From NCBI GenBank assembly GCA_049487715.1, contig CP150563.1, positions 124,001 through 188,000 of the forward strand: a stretch of DNA of 64,000 bases, read 5' to 3'. A program made the translations under genes and the position numbers. Origin of the DNA: Pycnococcus provasolii. Its lineage: Eukaryota > Chlorophyta > Pseudoscourfieldiophyceae > Pseudoscourfieldiales. Below the pieces are notes generated by a model. It was not told where the DNA came from. It worked only from the letters and a program-made list of their open reading frames with translations, and did no database searches. Of the stretch, positions 28,527 through 38,870 are shown one piece after another (position 1 is the first letter of the stretch; every line of letters begins with the position of its first letter).

Positions 28527-29558
28527 CTACTCCATCGAGCGCTGCAGGCTCATCGTGCGCCTGTGCTCCATGCGTGCAATCTCAATCTTGCGCTGCCAGT
28601 CCCTCTTCTTCTTCTGAAGCTCCGTCACGTCGCGCACGATGGACATGTAGTCCGTCACCTGAGGGCGCTCTGTGTCAGCAAACTCAGCCTTCAGCTGGCG
28701 GTTTGTGCGCGTCGCACCCTGCGTCTCTGACGCTGCCACGGCAATCTCCTCCTCCACCTTCGCAAGTGCAGTGCGGTTCTCGTCGATCTTCGTGCGAAGG
28801 AACGTGTTCTGGCTCTCCAGCGCGCCGAGCTTGTTCTTCAGCTTGTTCAACACTTGCACGGTTTGGCCCGTCGTAAGCTTTAATCTCAGCAGCTCGTTGT
28901 TGCGTTCCTCGATCTTCTCCAGGTACTGTTGGTTCTCGATCTTCAGCTGGTCAAAGTCGATGACGTGCAAAACCTCGCCCATCTCCTCCTTCTGCGACAG
29001 CTGTCCCTCCATTTTGTGTATCTGCTGTTTAAGACTTGCGTTCTTCAGCTTCAGCTTCTCAACAAGCGCCTCTTTCTGACGCAACCGCTCCTCAAGGTAC
29101 CGGAGCATCTTCTCCGCCACCGTCTTCCCCGTTCGAAAGTTCTCTGCGCCGATGACGATGTCGCGCTTGAACTCGTACGTGTCTCGCTTCACCTCCTGAA
29201 TGCGAAGGTCCGTCTCCTCGAGTTCTGACCTGAGCTCTTCCATCTTCACCTCGTTGACGTTTTTCAGCTCGTCGAGTTTTCCCTGCACGAGCTCCAGCTC
29301 ACCTGTTGCGACCTCGTACCTCTCGTCGACGGACATGAGTCGCCCCGCCCCTTCGGCGCCCGCGCTGACTGGCGCCCCACTCTCCGCGCCTGACGCCGCT
29401 CCTGCTTGCGCCGCCTGCGAGGATGCCTGTTGTTCGACGCGGTACATGAACGAGTCGAAGAGCGCATTTTCCTTGCTCAGAAGGTCGTTCGCGCGCACGA
29501 GTTCTTCCAACAGACCCGCCCGGTCCGGGTTCGAGAAGTTCACCGCGAGCGCGTCCAT
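28527..29558 (-). CDS. CCDC113: Coiled-coil ciliary protein CCDC113 (FAP263)
   Basis: 343 residues from MDALAVNFSNPDRAGLLEELV. It is nearly all coiled coil after a short Ala/Gly-rich insertion near 55-75. The DUF4201-type core is recognisable: EFKRDIVIGAENFRTGKTVAEKMLRYLEERLRQKEALVEKLKLKN (about 145-190), then EVLHVIDFDQLKIENQQYLEKIEERNNELLRLKLTTGQTVQVLNKLKNKL. This matches CCDC113, which works with CCDC96 in the axoneme near the nexin-dynein regulatory complex and in centriolar satellites. Length is close to the animal protein. The frame continues to 29987 but becomes low-complexity. A CA repeat lies about 150 bp upstream of the start. Confidence 0.88.
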   Translation of the reverse strand: MDALAVNFSNPDRAGLLEELVRANDLLSKENALFDSFMYRVEQQASSQAAQAGAASGAESGAPVSAGAEGAGRLMSVDERYEVATGELELVQGKLDELKNVNEVKMEELRSELEETDLRIQEVKRDTYEFKRDIVIGAENFRTGKTVAEKMLRYLEERLRQKEALVEKLKLKNASLKQQIHKMEGQLSQKEEMGEVLHVIDFDQLKIENQQYLEKIEERNNELLRLKLTTGQTVQVLNKLKNKLGALESQNTFLRTKIDENRTALAKVEEEIAVAASETQGATRTNRQLKAEFADTERPQVTDYMSIVRDVTELQKKKRDWQRKIEIARMEHRRTMSLQRSME

Positions 29559-31014
29559 GACACGAACCTTAAGAGGAGTACGACTTCGAGCTACACTCGA
29601 GTTCCTAGGAGCTCGAGCTCGGGAGGGGCTAAAGCGAGCTCCGGAGAGCCCAACACACCCACACAAGAGCCCAACACAGCCAGCCCAAAGTTCCACACAC
29701 ACACACACACACACAGCAAACAACAAACAGCACGGAGCGCACAGAAAAGCACAGAACAGGCACAGCTGATCTCTCACCGAGGAAAACGCGACTGACCAGC
29801 CACGCCGCACGCGCACCGGTGAAGTTGACTCCATTACTACCGTGTGCCGTGTACATACTTTACCACACTCGACGACTCGTTGGTTGCACAGGTTGAACAA
29901 CACGACTGACTGGATTGGCTGTATGCACTGTACATACACCACTGTACCGTATTGGACGATCCGCCGGCCGTCGCACTCACAATTCACGTTTCACTGCAAG
30001 TTTTACGATAGTTTACCACCTCGTTGGTGCCACAACAACACACACAGGTTGTTGGACTCGTTGGAGGAAAACGTAACCTCGCACACACACACAAACACAC
30101 CTTGCACGGTCCCCTATGGCCTTTGGAGAGGTGCGTTGCGCCGAGGAGGTTGCGCCTTGCACACCGCCTTGCACACCGCCTTGCACACCGCCTTGCACAC
30201 CTTCTTTCGCCTTGCACTTCCCTTCTTCCGACAGTCCGATGGTGGGACTTTCGGAGGAGGAGAGAGAGAGAGCTGTACTTGCTCACCTGAGCAGGGAGGG
30301 CGAAGAGGGCGTGCGTGCGTGCGTGCGTCTACAGTCTATGAACCCACGCACTCTTGGGCCTTTCGACTTGCCTGGTACTGCCTGCCTCACTGCCTGGTGC
30401 TGGTGTCGGTGCTGGGTGGTCTCACGGGAGAACGACTTGCCTTCTTCTTTCGAGCACTTGTGCATCATATGCCTCATGTACGTGGTCGTCGTCTCCTTCC
30501 TTGGAGCACGGCAATGGGCAACGAATAGACTAAGAAGGGATAAAGGACGATAAATATGGGCGGTGGCTTTCACCGTTCATCGACTTCCTTTGTGCAAACA
30601 TGATTCTCCCAACCCTAACCCTAACCCTAACGCCCCGCCCCTGGTCTCCTTCTTACAAGGAGGTTTTTGATTTTTCCACCTGACGTGCTGTGACGTGCTG
30701 CGCCACTCCCTCCACGGGTATGGGTATGTCGTCCCAGGGAGCCTCAAGTGAACATCTCACCACGCACATCAAGGGTAAGCCGCTCACCACAGGAGGCTCA
30801 GCCATATGGATGGTGGTGGTGTATGGCCGACTTGACTCCATACAGTAAGGCTACGCTAGGCGTGGCGCGTCGTGTGTGGTGCGAAAATCTATGGGTGCAT
30901 TTTTCTGTCCTATATTCCACCAAAAGAAATCTTTCATAAAAAAAAATCAAATTCATTTTTTTTAAAGCTTTCGTCCGTGGAAACATCACAAGGCAGAAAC
31001 ACGCGTTAAGCCGT
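29559..31014. other. 1.45-kb intergenic region with several simple repeats
   Basis: Holds (CA)n at about 29694-29715, four copies of a 12-bp CTTGCACACCGC unit at about 30157-30204, and a short perfect (CCCTAA)3 block at 30611-30632. The ORFs across it are repeat-derived. No gene supported. Confidence 0.6.
30609..30633. repeat. Short perfect interstitial telomeric block (CCCTAA)
   Basis: CAACCCTAACCCTAACCCTAACG, an undegraded four-copy-scale telomeric stretch inside the gap between CCDC113 and glutamine synthetase. Confidence 0.85.
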
Positions 31015-32148
31015 TTACTCGAGCGGAATGTCGCACGTCGTCGACACGACCATCTTCGTGACGATGTAGGGATCCATGTTCGACGCAGGTCGGCGATCCT
31101 CCAAGTATCCGCACTTGTCCAGAGGCGTCATGCGCGGGATGCGAATCGAGCACCCGCGGTTCGCAACGCCATACGAGAACTTGTCCATGGGAGCCGTCTC
31201 GTGCAGTCCCGTGAGACGACGCTCGTTACCCTCGCCGTAAGCCTTGATGTGGTCCATGTGCTTCGTGCCGAGCTTCTCGCAGTACTCCTTAATCACCGTG
31301 TAGCCGTCGGGCGCCTCGCGCGTCTTTGTCGTGCTGTAGTTGGTGTGGCATCCTGCGCCGTTCCAGTCGCCAGGGATGGGCTTCGGGTCGAACGAGGCCT
31401 TGACGTTGTACAGCTCGCAGACGCGGAACATGATGTAGCGGCTCATCCACAACTGGTCGCCCATGTCCGTTCCCTCGCACGGGCCAACCTGGTACTCCCA
31501 CTGGCCGGGCATCACCTCGGCGTTGATGCCGCTGATGTTGATGCCGGCGTACAGGCACGCCTTGTAGTGCGCCTCGGCGACGTCGCGTCCGATGGCGAGC
31601 CCGGTTCCGGCTCCGCAGTAGTACGGTCCCTGCGGTCCGGGGTATCCGTTCTTCGGCCAGCCGAGCGGCCACTCCGTCGTTCCGTTGAGCAGTGTGTACT
31701 CCTGCTCGATGCCGAACCACGGCTTGAGGTCCTTCGCCTTGTCCATGACGTCCGCGCACGAGACGCGCGTGTTGGTGGGGTGCGGCACCATTTCCGTCGC
31801 GGTTCCGTCGTCAGCCACCTTGGGCGGGATGTGCGTCTCCGTCATGACGAGGATGTTGTTTCCTCCGCGGAAGGGGTCCTTGAAGATGGCGACGGGCTTC
31901 ATGAACACCTCGGAGTCCGCACCAGGCGCCTGTCCGGTTGACGAGCCGTCGTAGTTCCAGATGGGCAAGTCGTCGAGGCTTTCGGGAACCTTGTCGAGCG
32001 TCTTGGTTTTCGAGCGCAGGTCCCAACCCGAGCCTCCAATCCACACGTACTCCGCCTGAACTTTCTCCGACACGCCGTCGAGCGACATGCCGAGGAACTT
32101 GTTGGTGACGCCCTGGTCCAGCAGGGACTTGATTTGCATAGCGGCCAT
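31015..32148 (-). CDS. GLN: Glutamine synthetase type II
   Basis: Makes glutamine from glutamate, ammonia and ATP. 377 residues from [13 protein letters not shown]. Diagnostic motifs: [35 protein letters not shown] (metal-binding glutamates), [45 protein letters not shown] (ATP site), RRLTGLHET and [12 protein letters not shown]. All expected metal and substrate residues appear present. The motif order and the HPTNTR spacer are more like algal/animal GSII than land-plant GS. The frame continues for 83 codons upstream ([13 protein letters not shown]), which might be a targeting sequence; its composition is ambiguous, so cytosolic versus organellar location is open. Confidence 0.96.
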   Translation of the reverse strand: MAAMQIKSLLDQGVTNKFLGMSLDGVSEKVQAEYVWIGGSGWDLRSKTKTLDKVPESLDDLPIWNYDGSSTGQAPGADSEVFMKPVAIFKDPFRGGNNILVMTETHIPPKVADDGTATEMVPHPTNTRVSCADVMDKAKDLKPWFGIEQEYTLLNGTTEWPLGWPKNGYPGPQGPYYCGAGTGLAIGRDVAEAHYKACLYAGINISGINAEVMPGQWEYQVGPCEGTDMGDQLWMSRYIMFRVCELYNVKASFDPKPIPGDWNGAGCHTNYSTTKTREAPDGYTVIKEYCEKLGTKHMDHIKAYGEGNERRLTGLHETAPMDKFSYGVANRGCSIRIPRMTPLDKCGYLEDRRPASNMDPYIVTKMVVSTTCDIPLE

Positions 32149-33549
32149 GGTTCTGAAACGTTTGCTTGCAAGAACCACAACCAAAGGAGCAGCGTCAAAA
32201 AGCCCTGCAGGCCTCAGGAGGGCGACGCGACAAGGAGCAAGGAGCAGCAGGGTCCCACAACACAGGCCGAGGCGTACACGTACACGTTGGCGTTCCCAAA
32301 GCTTCCCTTCCCTTGCTTCATTCCCGTGCTCATCAACCCCAGGGCAGGGGTGCTCAACGAGACTTGATGAGAGTGCCTTGAGAGACCTGTACAGCATCGC
32401 CCTGTCATTCTTTCTGAAAGGTCTTCTGATGAGAACCGATCGAGTGATCGACCAGACAGCCGTCTAGACGACTAAACTCTTACCGTAGCGACGACAAAGA
32501 CATCTTAAGAGGGTTGCCTGACACCTGATGCCTGATCGATACTTTGGTTTATACTTTATTTCTGTCAGACCAGCCAGCACTCCAGCAGGTTGATCAAGGA
32601 GAGTTCGCTAGCCCTACCCTTAGAACTAAAAAGCTGAGGAAAGCAACTACCTCTAATAGGCAACTGCTGGTGGAGACTGGCTCCGGAGGACAGTACGGGA
32701 CTACGGGTACTGGAATAGGACTGGAGATAACAGTCTCACCTCTCACCTCTCACCAGGTTGCTCCGATCATTAACGTTGACCGGTCTGGTCTATATACCAT
32801 ACAGGTTTACAGGGTACAGGTCCCCCGGAGGAGGTCGGAGGAGGTCGGAGCAACGTCAGGTCTATTCTCAGGAGAGGAAAATAGTTATCGCACTGACCGG
32901 TAGAATTCTTAAGGACTAGTCTAGACCTATCCCCGAGGTTCCCTAACCCGAACCCGAACCCGAACCCGAACCCGAACCCGAACCCGAACCCGAACCCTAA
33001 CCCTACACCCTAACCCTAACCCTAACCCGACGGGGGGCCCTCTCCCCCCCAGTTCCCCCCCCGGGTACCCGCCCCTCGAAGACTGGGTGCCCCCTTCCCT
33101 TGGAAACCCCGTTCGGGTCTTCCCCCTACACTCTCACTCAACGACATGGTATGGATGGACCCCTCCCATCGCATGTCATACACAAATGGTTGTTGTATGA
33201 TATGATGAACGCACATACATAAGCTTATCGACGCATACGTTATATATGTTATTATATGTTGTATCGACTATGTGGTGGTCCTTGTTGGTGGTCCATTTGG
33301 ATCAACTCGTTCATTCATTGCTCATTGCATTCGTCATTAGTGAGTGAGTGAGTCGTTATCGTCGTAGGACATCACCTCACAGGCTCAGAGGCTCAGACTT
33401 CGAAGGCTCGCTCTTGTTCGTTCGTGACTTTGTGATTGTTCGTCGGGAGGGAGTGCACTCTCGTCTAACATCGTTAGCATACTCTCGTGTGTATATCGTT
33501 TCTGATCAAAGATAAGCAGGCAGCACTTTCCCGTTCACGAAAGCAAACC
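32149..33549. other. Divergent intergenic region with telomere-like array
   Basis: Between the glutamine synthetase 5' end and the Cys-rich secreted protein. Part may be leader of the synthetase. Apart from the array at 32941-33030 and C/G runs just after it, no element was recognised. Confidence 0.5.
32941..33030. repeat. Interstitial telomere-like array (CCCGAA then CCCTAA)
   Basis: About eight CCCGAA units run into CCCTAA units and end at CCCGACGGGG. The clean switch from one variant to the other suggests two separate expansion events. Confidence 0.9.
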
Positions 33550-35019
33550 ATGATGGTGTTCAAAATGATGTACGGCGCATCATCAAATCGAAACATCGCG
33601 GTCGTTGCCGCTGCTGTTGTGATGATGACCTCCTTGACGACGCTCATGACGATGACGGACCCGGCGAACGCGATAGAGCGCCAGTGCCCGCTTCCCGACT
33701 GCGCCAAGGGACGTCCAGAGAACCTAAAGAGGTACCGCGCGACGCTCAGGTTCCCAGAATTTCCGTACAACAACAAGACGAAGTGGGTCGTCGGGTCAAC
33801 GGCAGATAACACAACGTGCTTCCCTCACGCGTTTGACAGCCCAATCAAACCGTCCGACAACAACCCGTTCTTCATCGAAACGGAAGTGGTATACAACAAT
33901 ACAGGGCAGCCCGAACTTCATGGACATTACAAGTTCAAGGCATTTGGAGACACGTTAATCGAAGTACTCACCACGAGGATAAATGGAACCTCACCACCCA
34001 TCTTCACGGATCCAGTCGTACGCTTCGTCCCCGGTTCTTTTGCTGCACAGCAGTGTCAGCTCATTGATATGGTTGCATTTCAAGGAACCGACCGCAACTG
34101 CACCAAAGCATCAGCAGCTGACGATGCTAACTTGCCAATCTGCGCAAACACGGACACGCAAACAACTCCTATCAACATGATGGGAGCTAGGCCGTTCCAA
34201 TTCGAGGTGATCCTACAGTGCTGCGACCTATGCCCCGGCTCGCCTCTCCTGCAGTCACTGGCTAAGGACACACCGAACGCGACAAAAAATCCCATCCTGT
34301 GTCCTGTCGACAAGCAAGCTTGTGCTGCACACACCGAACGCATCGACGGCGTCGTGAGCGCACGCGAGGTGTCGACGAGCGACCTGCTTGTCGACCTGCA
34401 GGCGTCCACGGAGTTTGGAACGCCGCGCATCGCGCTCGCAAGCCAGCAGGAGTGCCTTCGGCGCATCTCCGCGCTGTCTGTCGTGAGCTACTTCCGCGAA
34501 GAGTGCTTTTGGCGTCCGACGCGGTTCTCGACGCGCAATCAGGTGCGTCTGTGGCACTCGTGGCGGTGTGCGGCGGCACGCGCGGCGGCGCCGCACCTCT
34601 ACGCGCGCGCATTCGAGGTTGGCATCGACGCGAAGAGTGCGCTGTGGGCGATGCCTCACGCGACGAAAAAGCTCGACTCGTGCCACCTGCCGAGCTGGAA
34701 GCCGGGTGCGAACAAGCACATCCAGCCGGGCGGTGAGCCGGATAAAGGATACGGGCGCGTCGCGATTGACGTGGGTCAGCTCCTGGCTGAGCTCGTGTGT
34801 GGCGTTCAGGGCTTGACGACGATCGCCCGCGACCTCGCGGAGGACGTCGCTTCGTTGAAGAAGAAGTACAAATCAATCAAATCTGGACTGACAGCTGGCG
34901 CCGCGCTTGCGCTGACATCGTCAGGCTTTGGGGTTGTGGCTGATGGGGCGACACGTGGGTTAGCGTATGGCAAATCAGCTGGGGAGGGTGATGGTAATGG
35001 CGGTGGCAATGATCAGTAA
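33550..35019 (+). CDS. Secreted Cys-rich protein of unknown family
   Basis: 489 residues. The N-terminus holds a signal peptide (RNIAVVAAAVVMMTSL, likely cut after DPANA). The mature part has 20 or so cysteines, including CPLPDCAKG near the start and a CCDLC cluster mid-protein (FEVILQCCDLCPGSP), plus several NxT/S sites. The second half turns helical (TIARDLAEDVASLKKKYKSIK) and ends in a glycine-rich tail, with a weak hydrophobic stretch (LTAGAALALTSSGFGVVADG) that could be a C-terminal anchor. I recognise no domain. Probably a cell-surface or vacuolar protein. The ATG at 33550 was chosen because the signal peptide follows directly; the frame opens at 33487. Confidence 0.75.
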   Translation: MMVFKMMYGASSNRNIAVVAAAVVMMTSLTTLMTMTDPANAIERQCPLPDCAKGRPENLKRYRATLRFPEFPYNNKTKWVVGSTADNTTCFPHAFDSPIKPSDNNPFFIETEVVYNNTGQPELHGHYKFKAFGDTLIEVLTTRINGTSPPIFTDPVVRFVPGSFAAQQCQLIDMVAFQGTDRNCTKASAADDANLPICANTDTQTTPINMMGARPFQFEVILQCCDLCPGSPLLQSLAKDTPNATKNPILCPVDKQACAAHTERIDGVVSAREVSTSDLLVDLQASTEFGTPRIALASQQECLRRISALSVVSYFREECFWRPTRFSTRNQVRLWHSWRCAAARAAAPHLYARAFEVGIDAKSALWAMPHATKKLDSCHLPSWKPGANKHIQPGGEPDKGYGRVAIDVGQLLAELVCGVQGLTTIARDLAEDVASLKKKYKSIKSGLTAGAALALTSSGFGVVADGATRGLAYGKSAGEGDGNGGGNDQ

Positions 35020-35327
35020 ACAAACGTTTTCCCCCTTGGTTTCCTGAAATTTGAAAAAAAAAAGAAAAATTTACAAATTCAAAATAATGTACACAGTAAA
35101 GATATGGATAAAGTTATCATGTGTATCATATATACATATTACCAGAGTACCCAGAGTAACGGGCCCCGGAGCCTGCTTCGCCCCCGCCCCGGGATCCAAC
35201 CAGCTGCCTCTCCCCCTCCTCTCGCCTCCCCACCCGATTTTTAAAAACTCTTTATTTTATTCAAATTGACAGAACCCAGTCAACGTCGTTCACTCTCAAA
35301 CGCACACCTCACAAGACATTTGTCGCC
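35020..35327. other. Short intergenic gap
   Basis: 308 bp between two plus-strand genes, A-rich at its start and C-rich in the middle. Nothing recognised. Confidence 0.5.
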
Positions 35328-36626
35328 ATGGCGGTTTTTATGGTCCCTCTTTCACTGAAAGACCTTTTAGTAGCTAATGGTGAAGACTCCTCAGGCTCGT
35401 CCTCGTCCTCGTCGTCATCTTCTATGCGTATCCGTTCATCTGATTCATCTCACTTTGTTGATCTCACTGCTATGTCCATGGTTCAAAAAAATCAACATGT
35501 GCAGATGTGTATCCAACTTCTCGCACACGACGACGCAGCTATACTCACGTCTTCCCAAGATGTCTTTGAAACTGTCATAAGTGCGACAGTCGCATATCAA
35601 CATATACCGGACATGGCGAAGTCGCTACTCGTTGACGCAATGTGCAGCAACCTCTCCGTTCTCAACGCAACGCTCATGTCAGTCTCAGCAGCTGACGACG
35701 CGGAAACGAGACAAACAAACAGGTCCGCACTCATGTGTTACGTCACGTTCCTGCACCACATCCTACAAGAAGGACAAAAAATCAACTCCGCCGCGCCCGC
35801 TGATGCCACAGCAGCGGCTGCGGAACTCGTCGCGGGAAAGAGAGGCGCGAAGGCGAAAGCAGCAAAGGCGGCCAAGGCAGCGGCACTCACCGAGTACGAC
35901 TGGCCCATGCTTCGTGCGAAAACAATGCGAGCACTCGCCAGCGCGACCGTCGTTGACCTGCAAAGCCTCTTCTCGCCCGCACCCGTCGACGACGCACTCC
36001 TCACCATGCTTGGAAAGTGTGCCATCCTGCTGCCATTCCTTGCGCACGAAAGCTACACGCTGCGCAGCGCGATTGTTGGTGTGATGGGATCCATCGTCGC
36101 GGGTGCATTCTCTGCCAACGACGAGGCGTCCGTGGAAGACGGGCCAGGGGGTCCCATGGCGCGCCTGCGGTCCAAGCAGCACGTGCTCGATCTGCTCTGC
36201 GAACGAGTGCACGACAAGAACGCGTACACGCGAAGCAAGACGCTGCAGGTGTGGGCAAGCCTGTGTGCGGACAAGCTCATACCCATTGGACACTGGAACC
36301 ACGTCGCGAAGCTCGCAGTGGGACGCCTGAACGACAAAAGCAGCCTCGTGCGAAAGGCGGCCATGCAGCTACTTGGAACGCTCATGCAGTTCAACCCGTT
36401 CGCGCCAGAGTTGCCGAGCGCGGCGTTTGCCACGACGCTGCAGGACTGTGGCGCCGCAGACGCGCTCGTGAACACGAATGCCGACAACGTGCTGAAGAAG
36501 ACGGAGAACGCGGATGTGGAGAAGGGCTGGCTGGGTTGCAGTGTCGTTGTTCGTTTCGTTGTTACTTTGTTTTACTCACAATATTATTATGTATGTACTG
36601 TACTGTACTGGTGCAACTATTCCTAG
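35328..36626 (+). pseudogene. NCAPD2: Condensin subunit 1 (CAP-D2) gene, truncated at its 3' end
   Basis: The frame encodes 432 residues. Residues ~280-365 match the HEAT core of condensin CAP-D2 closely: NAYTRSKTLQVWASLCADKLIPIGHW, then VAKLAVGRLNDKSSLVRKAAMQLLGTLMQFNPF. The upstream part (LLVDAMCSNLSVLNATLM; CAILLPFLAHESYTLRSAIVGVMGSIV) fits the family N-terminal half. CAP-D2 is normally 1,200-1,400 residues. Here similarity stops near 36530 (VEKGW), and the frame runs on into AT-rich DNA as LGCSVVVRFVVTLFYSQYYY and stops; the next gene lies 22 bp away on the other strand. The C-terminal two-thirds, including the Cnd1 HEAT domain, is absent. Either a broken copy, a rearrangement breakpoint, or a misassembly. 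Confidence 0.8.
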
Positions 36627-36647
36627 GGAGGGGTTGAGGACTCTGGT

Positions 36648-37481
36648 CTACGGGTTCACCTTGAGCTTGCGGTTGCGTGGGCCCACGACGATGTAGTCGT
36701 CGCCAAACTCCTTGATGTCGAGGACGAGGATGCAGGTCGTCGCCTTGAAGCCGGGCTCGTTTTCGCGATGGTGAGACCAACGGCCACGGTTGGCTTTTTT
36801 GTGCAGGCGGAACCCAGGCGCGGCATCGTCAATGTGATACTGAAGTATCTTTTCGACCAAGCGCACATCGTAGTACTTGGTCGACGAGAAGACCATCTCC
36901 CAGCGCGGCTTGAGGGCGTCGAACTCCGTCTTCGTGAGGTGCTTGCCCGTCTTGTAGTCCGTGAGCATAGGCGAATCAGCTCTGCACATAGCGGTGTAGT
37001 ACTCTTTCTGCGGGTCGATGCCTGTCGTAAAGATGTACGTGGCGAGCTCCTGCTTCTCCATAGCCTGGGCGAGCGTGCGGTTGCCCAGCACCTCGTGCTT
37101 GGCATCACAGAGCTTGAGAGCCTCCGTCTGCACAGCCTTCACGTTCTCCCAGCTGCTCGCGGCCGCGGTCTTGTCGTAGTATTTCTTCAGCGCGTCCTTG
37201 TACTTGGCCGCCCTAACCTCCTTGCCCCCGCGTTTGTGGTACCAACGCGCTCCTGAGGCAGCCATTTTTTTGCGCCTTGCATCAGCCATTCCTTTCGTCT
37301 CCTTCTTCAAGCGCAGGTGGTTGTCCACGTATTGCTTCGCCTTAAGGCGGAAGTTGTCTACGTTTTTGGGCTCAAGCACCTCCATTACGCGCTTGATCAG
37401 TTCAGGGCTACTCACGTGACGACTGGCCAAGACATTGTCTACTTCCTTCCTGGACTCCGGCGTGAAGTGGGACTTCGGCAT
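36648..37481 (-). CDS. Unrecognised basic protein, 277 residues
   Basis: Starts MPKSHFTPESRKEVDNVL. Rich in Lys, Arg and Tyr, without signal peptide or membrane segment. Conserved-looking stretches: SSPELIKRVMEVLEPKNVDNFRLKAKQYVD (helical), SGARWYHKRGGKEVRAAKYKDALKKYYDKT, EKQELATYIFTTGIDPQKEYY, and a C-terminal TTCILVLDIKEFGDDYIVVGPRNRKLKV that looks like a beta-rich ending. I cannot assign a family. Codon composition is strongly protein-coding and unlike the flanking AT-rich spacers. It is wedged between a condensin without its 3' part and a kinesin without its 5' part, so it may have arrived with a rearrangement. Confidence 0.7.
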   Translation of the reverse strand: MPKSHFTPESRKEVDNVLASRHVSSPELIKRVMEVLEPKNVDNFRLKAKQYVDNHLRLKKETKGMADARRKKMAASGARWYHKRGGKEVRAAKYKDALKKYYDKTAAASSWENVKAVQTEALKLCDAKHEVLGNRTLAQAMEKQELATYIFTTGIDPQKEYYTAMCRADSPMLTDYKTGKHLTKTEFDALKPRWEMVFSSTKYYDVRLVEKILQYHIDDAAPGFRLHKKANRGRWSHHRENEPGFKATTCILVLDIKEFGDDYIVVGPRNRKLKVNP

Positions 37482-37654
37482 GGTGTGCGCGCGGAGGGAT
37501 GGCGGGTTGGCGGGAGAAGGGGTGGAGTTCGGTTCATTTTTGTATTGGACAGATAGGTTTTTTCTCACTACACCCACCTAACACACACACCTAAACAGAC
37601 AGGCTCACAACCAGCGGCCTGCTCAACAACGTCGGAGGAAACTAGCAACGGGAG

Positions 37655-38824
37655 GTGGCGTTCGCGGGATTCGACGGAACGTGGGTCGAGGGCGCGTGCG
37701 AGCCGCTCATCGAGACGCTGGAGGATGCGCTGGAACTCACGCGTGTGGGCATTGCGAGACGCAGAACAGCCTCGCGTGACGCCAACCACAGAAGCAGCCG
37801 CAGTCACGCCGTTCTAACCATAAAACTCGTCGAGGAGCTTGCTCCCACGACGCCGAATGGTCGACCGTTGAAGCTGCGTTGGAGCCGCGTAGCTGTATGC
37901 GACCTCGCTGGTGCAGAGCGCGTGAGAGAGACGAATGCGAGCGGCGTGCGGCTACAGGAAAGCTGCGCCATCAACCGAGGATTGAGCGCCCTGGGGCGCT
38001 GCGTGCGCGCTCTCGCCAAGGCTAGCGCCGCACGTGAGGCGTGGTCAGCACGCAAGAACGAAAAGAACCCGCGCGCACTCTGGCAAGTTGCGGCGGAGCG
38101 TGCGGAGATTCACATTCCGTGCCGGGAGTCGAAACTCACCTCGCTCCTGGCGCCGTGCCTCTTGGGCCTGTCGCTGTGCTCGATGGTGTGCTGTGTTTCA
38201 CCTCAAAGCACGCATCTCGTACAAACGAGACACACGTTGCAGTATGCCAGTGACTGCCAGAGCATTCGGCACGAGTCTGTCGTCACCGCGAATAGCGATC
38301 TCATCGATGCCGAGGAGCTTATGCGCGAGTTCGAGAAAATTCAGAAGCGCGACGGTGCGTCCACCGACCGACCGAATGCATTCGCCCGAGAGGGTGCCGA
38401 CGCGTCAACGGCGACTGTCGCGGCAACTAGGGAGGAGGACTCCATATTTGCGGCGCGCGTTCGGATCCTCGAGGAGGCGTTGGCTCGTGCCGAGCAGCAG
38501 CGCTCTGACGAGGCGGCAATGCGCCGGCGCCGACGTGCAGCGGCTGTGCTTGCAAAAAATCAGCGACGTCGGGACAAGCAGGTGGACGATGAGATGGCTG
38601 CACTCGCGCGCAAGGCTCTGGGTTCTGGCTACAATGCCAAGCAGATTGTCGTCACGGACGAAGTGAGAAGCAGCCCGGAACGCACCAGCAACAGCAACCA
38701 TTCGCATGCTCTTCATGCATGGGATTTGTTCTGGCACGCGGTGGCCACGCGACAAGCTAAGGAAGAAAGCTTTCCAGCGATTGACGTTACATACACATTA
38801 CATGTGACTAGTATAAAGATATAG
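37655..38824 (+). pseudogene. Kinesin fragment lacking the N-terminal half of the motor
   Basis: Up to 389 residues. The C-terminal half of a kinesin motor is clear: DANHRSSRSHAVLTI (switch I), VAVCDLAGAERV (switch II), INRGLSALGRCVRALA, HIPCRESKLTSLLAPCLLG, and HTLQYASDCQSI ending the motor. A coiled-coil, Arg-rich tail follows. The P-loop (GxxxxGKT) and the first ~170 motor residues are missing. The frame meets TAG at 37643 and has no ATG before the homology; the opposite-strand gene ends its leader only ~80 bp upstream. It cannot bind ATP as it stands. The stop codon is 46 bp from the 3' end of the convergent IF-2 gene. Confidence 0.8.
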
Positions 38825-38870
38825 TATCAGATGGATAACGATAAAGATATATGTTGTGAAGTGTTGGTGC

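Noticed and set aside
29842-30553. Overlapping ORFs with CTPPCTPPCTPP / Leu-Ala-His repeats
   Set aside because: They are translations of the 12-bp simple repeat; no start context or domain.
31201-31941. Plus-strand ORF of 246 codons
   Set aside because: Antisense of glutamine synthetase.
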